From assembly GCA_946478635.1 (NCBI GenBank), contig CAMLCX010000383.1, positions 1 to 5,122 of the forward strand: a stretch of DNA of 5,122 nt, written 5' to 3'. Both the position numbers and the translations under genes were made by a program. Origin of the DNA: an uncultured Pseudomonadota bacterium (GTDB lineage Bacteria > Desulfobacterota_B > Binatia > UBA9968). The notes below the pieces were generated by a model that saw only the letters and a program-made list of their open reading frames with translations, was not told where the DNA came from and made no database searches. Shown here piece by piece: positions 1 through 4,856 of this stretch (position 1 is the stretch's first letter; every line of letters begins with the position of its first letter).

Positions 1-802
1 CATCCAAATGTTTGAGTAGCGATGTGCCGTAGATCTGCTGCCCCATCACCGCCTGCGCTTTGGTTTCGGCGAGATGGATATGCATGGGCAACTTTCTCCG
101 GCGCGACATTTCGGCCGACTGTTTCAACAACTCGTCGCTGCAACGCTGCACCGCGGACGGACCCGGACATGCCGTCGTCAGCTTCTCCGGAGCATGGAAG
201 GCCTCGATAAACGCTTCGCACTCGTCGAGCCAGGTTTGGGTCGATTTGGCTTCGTTCGCGCTCATGCGCTTGATCTCATTGTTAAGACCCGTATCGATAT
301 CGCCGAGCGGGATGGTGTCTTCGTAGTTTTTGTCGGTAATCGTCAGAGCGGCGACATGACGCAGCCCGAGATCGCGCATGGCCTGGATTGCCGCGCCTGC
401 GCCCATGAAACGGCAGGCCTGGTTTCCCGCAAAATGATCGAGCACCGTGGTGGCGCCGTTCTTGAGCATTTCCATGCCCCCCAGGAGCGCGCTGGCGTAA
501 AAATCCTCGTCGCGCATGTCGCGCAAGGACGCCCGATAGTATGTGCGCCAGATTTCCAGGGGCTTGCTCGGCATCATGCCTCGGACAAGATTCGCCGGCG
601 AATGGCAATGCGCATTGACCATGCCGGGCATGGCTATTTTTCGACCGGCTTCAATGGTGTTGTCGAAAGGCCCGGCCGGCGTCCATTCTCGCGGACCCAC
701 ATATGCGATTCGATTGCTCTCGATAACGATCGAGCCATTCTCGATAACATCGCGGGTCTCGTTCATTGTAACGATCAGCGCGTTGCGAATCAGTGTTTTC
801 AT
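1..802 (-). CDS. Amidohydrolase of the ATZ/TRZ (AtzA/SsnA/guanine deaminase-like) family, 3' part outside the window
   Basis: Translating the minus strand from the ATG at 802-800 gives 267 codons open to the window edge, so the C-terminal part is missing. Residues 1-55 form the small beta domain typical of cyclic amidohydrolases (NALIVTMNETRDVIENGSIV, then a VGP turn). The PGMVNAHCHSP segment gives the first metal ligands H65 and H67, and MHIHLAET supplies H243 and E246, the third ligand and catalytic acid region. The later His and Asp ligands expected in this family lie beyond the edge. These cytosolic TIM-barrel enzymes hydrolyse C-N or C-Cl bonds on N-heterocycles (guanine, cytosine, S-adenosylhomocysteine, s-triazines); the substrate cannot be read from this fragment. 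The start is supported by GAGG at 808-811, five bases upstream. It lies 143 bases downstream of pyrE on the same strand, with no convincing terminator between, so co-transcription is possible. Family call is secure; substrate is unknown. Confidence 0.9.
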   Translation of the reverse strand, partial: MKTLIRNALIVTMNETRDVIENGSIVIESNRIAYVGPREWTPAGPFDNTIEAGRKIAMPGMVNAHCHSPANLVRGMMPSKPLEIWRTYYRASLRDMRDEDFYASALLGGMEMLKNGATTVLDHFAGNQACRFMGAGAAIQAMRDLGLRHVAALTITDKNYEDTIPLGDIDTGLNNEIKRMSANEAKSTQTWLDECEAFIEAFHAPEKLTTACPGPSAVQRCSDELLKQSAEMSRRRKLPMHIHLAETKAQAVMGQQIYGTSLLKHLD

Positions 803-884
803 GGTGGCCTCGATCTCAGGCGGGAAAAAACCGACAACAAATTCTCAGCGCAGCGGAAAAGAACCGGTCCCGTGATCCGGCGGC

Positions 885-917
885 TTGAACGATTTGAACG
901 TATTGAACTATTTGAAC
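885..917 (+). repeat. Four-unit 9-base tandem repeat (TTGAAC plus 3 variable bases)
   Basis: The hexamer TTGAAC occurs at 885, 894, 903 and 912, exactly nine bases apart, separated by gat, gta and tat and followed by ggg. The core is perfectly conserved while the spacers vary. It lies in the gap between pyrE and the amidohydrolase gene. On the minus strand, the sense of the surrounding genes, the core reads GTTCAA. The same core and period recur at 1865-1915 and 2738-2761. Confidence 0.85.
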
Positions 918-945
918 GGGCCGTTTGCGGCGTAAACCCGCTCAC

Positions 946-1614
946 TTATACGAAGCCCATCTTTCGACCCCAGTTCTCCGGGTCTTTTAGGAATTCAAGG
1001 ATTTGCCGGCTCGAGTCTTCGGTAAAATAACTTTTGCTCAAGCCAGTGTCCAAAACGTCATCCCAGTTGGCAAGCACATAGAGATCGATGTCGTTCCTCG
1101 CCAAATTGATTTTTCCTTCGTGCAGATTCAAGCGATCCGACGCATAGTCAAAAACGCACAGGCAGTGAGTCATCTTCGCTCCGGCGCCGCGAATGCCGAT
1201 GTTGAAACGCATTTTGCTCAAGCCGTCGGTAATCAGATCCTCGACCATCAACACTCTCTGGCCGGCTTTCAAAATACCTTCGATCTGCTTGGTGCCGCCG
1301 TAGCCTTTGGGCTGTTTTCGGATATAGATCATCGGTTTCTTGATGATATGGGACACGAACGAAGCGTATGGAATACCCGCCGTTTCGCCGCCGGCGACGA
1401 CATCGATATTGTTCAAGCCAATATCCGTTTCCGCCACCTTCGCCAGCGCCGTAACGATGTACTCGCGCTCGGCAGCAAAGGACAAGAGCTTGCGGCAATC
1501 GATGTAGACCGGCGAAATACGTCCGGATACGAACACGAACGGCTTGTCCTTATAAACTGCGATCGACTCCGTCGACAGCAACATCTCGGCCACTTTTTTG
1601 GAAACTTCGCTCAT
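946..1614 (-). CDS. pyrE: Orotate phosphoribosyltransferase
   Basis: A 222-residue protein that should make orotidine 5'-phosphate from orotate and PRPP, the fifth step of de novo pyrimidine synthesis, in the cytosol. The N-terminal segment FVFVSGRISPVYIDCRKLLS (about 26-45) is the OPRT hood region. VAGGETAGIPYA (73-84) is the substrate-side loop, RKQPKGYGG (99-107) the flexible catalytic loop, and VLMVEDLITDGLS (121-133) the PRPP-binding signature. The C-terminal NWDDVLD and FLKDPENW match the variant known from Alphaproteobacteria, about 220-230 residues long. In that variant the classical loop KxHG is KGFG or similar; here it is KGYG, so the usual catalytic-loop His is Tyr. A TTG five codons upstream would also be in frame, but GAAAGG at 1622-1627 is placed seven bases before the ATG, so 1614 is preferred. 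A truly orotate-specific role is likely but not proven, since the neighbours are not pyrimidine biosynthesis genes. Confidence 0.9.
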   Translation of the reverse strand: MSEVSKKVAEMLLSTESIAVYKDKPFVFVSGRISPVYIDCRKLLSFAAEREYIVTALAKVAETDIGLNNIDVVAGGETAGIPYASFVSHIIKKPMIYIRKQPKGYGGTKQIEGILKAGQRVLMVEDLITDGLSKMRFNIGIRGAGAKMTHCLCVFDYASDRLNLHEGKINLARNDIDLYVLANWDDVLDTGLSKSYFTEDSSRQILEFLKDPENWGRKMGFV

Positions 1615-1621
1615 GGGAAAA

Positions 1622-1627
1622 CCTTTC
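1622..1627 (-). promoter_or_regulatory. Ribosome binding site that fixes the pyrE start
   Basis: On the minus strand GAAAGG ends seven bases before the ATG at 1614-1612. The in-frame TTG at 1629-1627 overlaps this site and would hide it, so the ATG is the better start, giving 222 residues instead of 227. Confidence 0.6.
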
Positions 1628-1864
1628 AAATTTTTGGATTACCGTGGTCATAACATAGCGTCACGACCTTTCCAAGAAAATCGGCCACGAGCTTAATGAC
1701 CCTACGGGTTTATTCCCCAGAGTCAGAGTGCCATCGGTTTCATGGTGAGCGGAAATTGACCAGCCTGTCCTGTTTTCTACAACGCCGGATCATGCTCGCC
1801 GGCTATCGACCTCGCGAATACGCGACTGAGAGCTATGGGAATATGGTTGAGGAGGCCTGGAGCC

Positions 1865-1915
1865 GTTCCAGACATTCCAATCGTTCAAGCGCTCTACTGC
1901 GTTCCAGCCGTTGAA
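1865..1915 (+). repeat. Six-unit degenerate 9-base repeat (GTTCMA plus 3 variable bases)
   Basis: Six-base cores begin at 1865, 1874, 1883, 1892, 1901 and 1910, always nine bases apart: GTTCCA, ATTCCA, GTTCAA, CTCTAC, GTTCCA, GTTGAA. The fourth unit is badly decayed, but the phase is kept through it. This array is in the opposite orientation to the one at 885-917 and carries both CCA and CAA core variants. It lies downstream of the membrane-protein gene and upstream of pyrE. Confidence 0.75.
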
Positions 1916-1937
1916 AACAGATAGGCCAGGGGAAAAC

Positions 1938-1969
1938 TTTCACGTTTCCGGAATTCCGAAAATGTGAAA
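1938..1969 (-). terminator. Imperfect inverted repeat, possible terminator of the membrane-protein gene
   Basis: TTTCACGTTTCCGG is followed by AATT and then CCGAAAATGTGAAA. The arms pair over 14 positions with one G-T wobble and one mismatch. Read on the minus strand the hairpin starts 40 bases past the stop codon at 2010 and is followed by GTTTTCCCC, a short T-run. The stem is only moderately GC-rich and the T-run is short, so it may be a weak terminator, an mRNA 3'-end stabiliser or a dyad protein-binding site. Confidence 0.4.
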
Positions 1970-2009
1970 TTGAGGTTCGGTTATTAGAAGTTGTTCTGTG
2001 CGAGAACTT

Positions 2010-2570
2010 TCAATCTTTTTTTACCGTCGGGTCGCTGGACACTTTCAGTGCAACGCCGGCAGGCAATTGAGTCTCGCCGATATTGATGACCGTACCCGAC
2101 TGTTCCATCTCGTAGTTTGAGACTTTTTGTTTCGACATTCCATCTTTTGTGGCGGCAGCCAATTCCTCGGCCGTGGCTGATTTAATCCGGTATTTAACAT
2201 TGCTCGCGTCCTTGCGCGTGACCGAGAGAACTATCTCCTTCCCTTCTTCCAACACCAGCGTCTGTAGCGTGCCAATTTGCGTCGTGGCGGTGGTTTTGTT
2301 CACGGTATAATTATACAGCCAGATGAAGGAGCCGATAATGGCAATCAAAAGCAACCAGCAATACTGGCCAATCCTTTTCTGTCTTGCCACGGCTGCCTTT
2401 CTCTGGGAATCAAAAAAACGCCGATAAGCGTCCCCTTCCGCCGCCGCTCTCTTTGCTGGATCTTGCTCCGCTGAACTTGGCGGTTGATCGAAGGATAGCC
2501 CGATGCTGTTCCATACCATGCCCGCAATCACCACCACGATGGGAATCAATACTATCACTATAGGATGCAT
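2010..2570 (-). CDS. Small two-helix membrane protein of unknown function
   Basis: A 186-residue protein that I do not recognise. Residues 2-24 are a strongly hydrophobic helix (IVIVLIPIVVVIAGMVW). Residues 28-66 are polar and charged, rich in Ala, Arg and Lys, possibly helical. Residues 69-88 form a second membrane helix (CWLLLIAIIGSFIWLYNY). The remaining ~98 residues are soluble, rich in Thr, Lys and Glu, with alternating beta-like segments (TLVLEEGKEIVLSV, GTVINIGETQLPAGVALKVS) suggesting a small beta domain. The reading frame stays open far upstream to 3128, but that extension is antisense to the amidase gene and is an artefact. The ATG at 2570-2568 is chosen because AAGGGAG at 2577-2583 precedes it by six bases and a promoter lies just upstream. 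It has its own promoter, so it need not share the function of its neighbours. Confidence 0.75.
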   Translation of the reverse strand: MHPIVIVLIPIVVVIAGMVWNSIGLSFDQPPSSAEQDPAKRAAAEGDAYRRFFDSQRKAAVARQKRIGQYCWLLLIAIIGSFIWLYNYTVNKTTATTQIGTLQTLVLEEGKEIVLSVTRKDASNVKYRIKSATAEELAAATKDGMSKQKVSNYEMEQSGTVINIGETQLPAGVALKVSSDPTVKKD

Positions 2571-2616
2571 AGCTCTCTCCCTTGATTTGACTTTTAATCG
2601 CCTTTGGATTTCAGCC

Positions 2617-2645
2617 TTTATATAGGTCCGATAGCGCTGTGGCAA
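2617..2645 (-). promoter_or_regulatory. Sigma70-type promoter of the membrane-protein gene
   Basis: On the minus strand TTGCCA (2645-2640) and TATAAA (2622-2617) are 17 bases apart, each five of six to the consensus. Transcription would begin near 2610, leaving about 40 bases of leader before the ribosome site and the ATG at 2570. Spacing and position are what a housekeeping promoter should have. Confidence 0.65.
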
Positions 2646-2737
2646 GGGGGCGTAGAAGAGAAGAAAGCGAAATGAGAAAGGCGCCAACGCCGGGAAAAAA
2701 CTGAGAGGTGTGCTAATGACGTTCAAAACCGCGGACT

Positions 2738-2761
2738 GTTCAAAATGTTCCAGTCGTTCAA
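2738..2761 (+). repeat. Three-unit 9-base repeat (GTTCMA plus 3 variable bases)
   Basis: Cores GTTCAA at 2738, GTTCCA at 2747 and GTTCAA at 2756 are nine bases apart. A further GTTCAA at 2721 is nearby but out of phase by one base. The array lies in the divergent gap between the two promoters. It contains the ATG at 2745 that would be the most upstream in-frame start of the amidase, one reason not to use that start. Confidence 0.75.
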
Positions 2762-2790
2762 CCGCTATAAACGGATTACGAACGGTACCG

Positions 2791-2819
2791 TTGTCCCCTT
2801 CGATAAAAACACTTACAAT
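2791..2819 (+). promoter_or_regulatory. Sigma70-type promoter of the amidase-pyrR unit
   Basis: TTGTCC (2791-2796, four of six to consensus) and TACAAT (2814-2819, five of six) are 17 bases apart. The predicted transcription start, around 2826, is only about six bases before the ATG at 2832, implying a leaderless or nearly leaderless message. No Shine-Dalgarno sequence precedes that ATG, which fits. Confidence 0.55.
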
Positions 2820-2831
2820 CCGTTTTCTTCT

Positions 2832-4124
2832 ATGCAACCGAAACCCCAAGCGGCACGGTCTCGAGACGGCATCTCCATCAACCGGCGCCGCCTCATGCGC
2901 GATTTGAACGCCATCGGGCGTATCGGCATCGGCGATCGCGGTGCGGTAACGCGGCTGGTATTTTCGATCAAGGAACTGCGCAGCCGCCAGGTACTGATCC
3001 ATCTCATGCGCCAAGCCGGATTGAATATTCGAATCGATGCGATCGGCAATATCTTCGGCCGCTTCGAGGGAACTGACCCGCGGGCACCGGCGGTGTTGGC
3101 CGGTTCGCATCTCGATACAGTAATCCACGGCGGCAAGTATGACGGTCCGGTCGGGGTCATAGGCGCCCTCGAGGCGGTTCGCACGATCAGCGAAAACAAG
3201 ATACCGGTGCGATCCTCTCTCGAAGTCGTCTGCTTCGTCGGCGAAGAGTCGAGCCGTTTCGGCTTCTCAACGCTCGGTAGCAGCCTCGCCGCGGGCGAGG
3301 TGCATGCCAAAGATCTGACTAACGCGGTGGACCCGCAGGGTACCAAACTGGAAAATGTCCTCGCCGCCCTAGGCATCACCCGCCGCAACATGAAGTCCAT
3401 CCAGCGTGACCCTAAGAGTCTCAAAGCTTATCTGGAGCTGCACATTGAGCAGGGCCCGATCCTCGAAGCAATTGGCAAGAGGATCGGGCTGGTGACTTCC
3501 ATCGCGGCGCCGAGCCGGTTTAGAGTCATCTTTATCGGCCGGGCCGATCATTCCGGCACGACACCCATGAACATGCGCAAAGACGCCCTTGTCGCCTCGG
3601 CACAGCTGATCGAGTATATCGAAAAGGTCTGCCGGAAATATGCCTCCATGGAGAAAGGCAGAGTCGTCGGCACGGTCGGAGCCATGAAGATCGAACCGGG
3701 CGTGATCAATGCCGTACCCGGGCGAGCAGAGCTCGCCGTCGACATCCGCGGCACCTCGGCGCGGTCGAAAAACCAAGTGGCACGGATGGTGAAACACCAA
3801 GCCCGCGCAATCGCTAAGCAGCGCGGCATCAACGTTGAACTCCAGACGATTCGCGAAGAAGATCCGGTGCCGCTCGACAAACGATTGTTGCACGTGAGCC
3901 GTCAGATATGCGACGACAAGGGTATCGATTACGAGATCATGCCGTCGGGCGCCGGTCACGATGCCATGCAAATGGCCAAGATTACACCGGCGGGAATGAT
4001 TTTCGTGCCGAGCAAGCGGGGTATCAGTCATAATCCGCTCGAGTGGACGGACCCGCGCGATATCGCGCTCGGCACCCAGCTACTCATGGAAACGATGATA
4101 CGAGTCGCCAATGAAAAACTCTAG
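2832..4124 (+). CDS. M20-family hydantoinase/carbamoylase-type amidase (Zn-dependent)
   Basis: A 430-residue metallo-amidase of the N-carbamoyl-amino-acid hydrolase / allantoate amidohydrolase / beta-ureidopropionase group, usually 400-430 residues long. Expected metal and catalytic residues are present: H93 in GSHLDTV, D104 in KYDG, the E138-E139 pair in GEESSRFG, H204 in LELHIEQGP and H400 in GISHNPLEW. The dimerisation domain carries GRADHSGTTPM (H240), and N293 (VINAVPG) and R306 (VDIRG) are likely substrate-carboxylate contacts. These enzymes hydrolyse an N-carbamoyl or ureido group, releasing ammonia and CO2 and leaving an amino acid; the exact substrate cannot be read here. The ATG at 2832 is chosen over 2745 because the extra 29 residues come from repeat and promoter DNA. 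It is preferred over 2895 because the family's N-terminal motif (INRRRLMRDL, here 16-25) begins before that point. Its end overlaps pyrR by 14 bases, indicating translational coupling. Confidence 0.9.
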   Translation: MQPKPQAARSRDGISINRRRLMRDLNAIGRIGIGDRGAVTRLVFSIKELRSRQVLIHLMRQAGLNIRIDAIGNIFGRFEGTDPRAPAVLAGSHLDTVIHGGKYDGPVGVIGALEAVRTISENKIPVRSSLEVVCFVGEESSRFGFSTLGSSLAAGEVHAKDLTNAVDPQGTKLENVLAALGITRRNMKSIQRDPKSLKAYLELHIEQGPILEAIGKRIGLVTSIAAPSRFRVIFIGRADHSGTTPMNMRKDALVASAQLIEYIEKVCRKYASMEKGRVVGTVGAMKIEPGVINAVPGRAELAVDIRGTSARSKNQVARMVKHQARAIAKQRGINVELQTIREEDPVPLDKRLLHVSRQICDDKGIDYEIMPSGAGHDAMQMAKITPAGMIFVPSKRGISHNPLEWTDPRDIALGTQLLMETMIRVANEKL

Positions 4125-4653
4125 TTCCAAAAAGAAGCGGATTTTAAACGCCACTCAAGTCAAGGCGATCTTCGAGCGCTTCGCCAGGGAAATGACAAAG
4201 CGATACGGCAATCTCGATCAAGTCGTCTTCATTGGCGTGCGCACGCGCGGGCCGTACGTCGCCAAACGCCTCGCCGCCATTGTCAAGAAGCGCCATGGCA
4301 AAGAAATTCCCATCGGTGAAATGGACATCACGCTTTACCGCGACGATCTGAACGCGCTCTTACCGGGCGGCACCATCGATCACACCCGCATCCCTTTTGA
4401 CATCGCCAACAAGATCGTCGTCCTCTTCGACGATGTTTTGTACACCGGGCGAACCGTTCGCGCCGCCGTCGACCACTTGATCGATCTCGGTCGGCCGCGC
4501 ATGATTCATCTAGCGGTCATGATCGACCGCGGCGGCCGCGAGCTGCCGATCGCCGCCAACTACGTCGGTAAAAAGATCACCCTGTCTAGCGCCGGCAACG
4601 TGCAGGTCAGACTGAAAGAAGTGGATAAGACGGACGAAGTTTTGGTGGAGTAA
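4111..4653 (+). CDS. pyrR: PyrR-type bifunctional pyrimidine regulator / uracil phosphoribosyltransferase
   Basis: A 180-residue PyrR, the normal family length. VFIGVRTRGPYVAKRLA (39-55) is the N-terminal nucleotide-side segment and MDITLYRDDL (71-80) the PyrR hallmark. VVLFDDVLYTGRT (103-115) is the PRPP-binding loop and DRGGRELPI (139-147) the conserved C-terminal element. In Bacillus the protein binds leader RNA of pyr genes in response to UMP and also converts uracil plus PRPP to UMP; in several proteobacteria the RNA role is reduced or lost. After GKK the usual IPTSxSE-like stretch is replaced by ITLSSAGN (156-163), a local divergence. The N terminus is short and basic (KNSSSKKKR). It begins inside the end of the amidase gene, and only a weak GAG lies upstream, so it is probably translated by coupling. 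No pyrB or pyrC follows, unlike the common pyrR context. Confidence 0.88.
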   Translation: MKNSSSKKKRILNATQVKAIFERFAREMTKRYGNLDQVVFIGVRTRGPYVAKRLAAIVKKRHGKEIPIGEMDITLYRDDLNALLPGGTIDHTRIPFDIANKIVVLFDDVLYTGRTVRAAVDHLIDLGRPRMIHLAVMIDRGGRELPIAANYVGKKITLSSAGNVQVRLKEVDKTDEVLVE

Positions 4654-4683
4654 CGCTCAACCAAACCTGTTTGCGGCAACTTG

Positions 4684-4716
4684 AATGAATCCGGCCGGTT
4701 CGATAATCGATTCGTT
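4684..4716 (+). other. Potential stem-loop downstream of pyrR
   Basis: AATGAATC (4684-4691) can pair with GATTCGTT (4709-4716) over eight positions, including one U-G wobble, enclosing a 17-base loop with the palindrome CGGCCG. It begins 31 bases after the pyrR stop and has no T-run, so it is not an intrinsic terminator. It may be part of a structured leader for the next gene or the 3' end of the pyrR message. Confidence 0.3.
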
Positions 4717-4789
4717 AAAGGCTTGAAAGCTCACTCCGCTGATCCCGTCTTGTTGAAAGAAGTATGAAATCTTGACTTAAACAAATTCC

Positions 4790-4795
4790 TTGACA
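4790..4795 (+). promoter_or_regulatory. Perfect -35 hexamer, possible promoter of the binding-protein gene
   Basis: TTGACA matches the -35 consensus fully, and CTTGAC also occurs 18 bases upstream at 4771. The expected -10 position (4813-4818, TGATTT) is a poor match, so an activator or a different sigma factor would be needed. If used, transcription would begin near 4825, inside the terminator hairpin at 4803-4832. Confidence 0.3.
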
Positions 4796-4802
4796 CCAGC
4801 AG

Positions 4803-4838
4803 GCCCTCGTGGTGATTTACCGCTCCGAGGGCTTTTTT
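4803..4838 (+). terminator. Intrinsic terminator just upstream of the binding-protein gene
   Basis: GCCCTCG (4803-4809) pairs perfectly with CGAGGGC (4826-4832), and an inner helix TGGT/ACCG closes around the loop GATTT, leaving a small 3' bulge. Six T residues follow at 4833-4838. This is a textbook rho-independent terminator, 150 bases after the pyrR stop and only 18 bases before the next start codon. It could end the amidase-pyrR transcript, act as an attenuator in the leader of the next gene, or both. Confidence 0.8.
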
Positions 4839-4856
4839 ATGGTTTGGAGGTTTCCA

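Larger units (their letters stand above)
1630..2009. other. Non-coding gap between the membrane-protein gene and pyrE
   Basis: This 380-base stretch has no ORF with recognisable protein features. The 72-codon plus-strand ORF at 1696-1914 has no conserved motif and runs into the 9-base repeat array, so it is judged spurious. The gap holds the upstream region of pyrE (no strong promoter match seen), a degenerate 9-base repeat array (1865-1915) and an imperfect inverted repeat (1938-1969). About 1700-1850 shows nothing further that I can interpret. Confidence 0.6.

Noticed and set aside
885..917. CRISPR array or insertion-sequence end
   Set aside because: The repeat unit is nine bases with three-base spacers, far too short for CRISPR, and there is no transposase gene, terminal inverted repeat or target duplication in the window.
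74..1030. Long plus-strand ORF of 318 codons, with others at 60-326 and 543-875
   Set aside because: They run antisense across the amidohydrolase, whose minus-strand frame carries full metal-binding motifs. The plus-strand translations are Arg/His/Cys-rich with no family motif.
1003..1653. Plus-strand ORF of 216 codons opposite pyrE
   Set aside because: Shadow of pyrE; the minus strand carries the PRPP-binding signature and all OPRT motifs.
1652..1680. Possible pyrE promoter (TTTTCT, 17 bases, TATGTT on the minus strand)
   Set aside because: Only three and four of six matches; such matches are frequent by chance, so it is not listed as a feature.
1696..1914. 72-codon plus-strand ORF in the gap
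   Set aside because: No recognisable motif, low-complexity Ser/Arg-rich end derived from the 9-base repeat array, no convincing ribosome site.
2571..3128. N-terminal extension of the membrane-protein frame up to 3128
   Set aside because: It is antisense to the conserved start of the amidase and upstream of the membrane gene's own promoter and ribosome site, so the real start is at 2570.
4654..4802. Known riboswitch, or a fourth 9-base repeat array
   Set aside because: I recognise no conserved riboswitch core, and the scattered TTGAA/GTTCG words are not spaced by multiples of nine.
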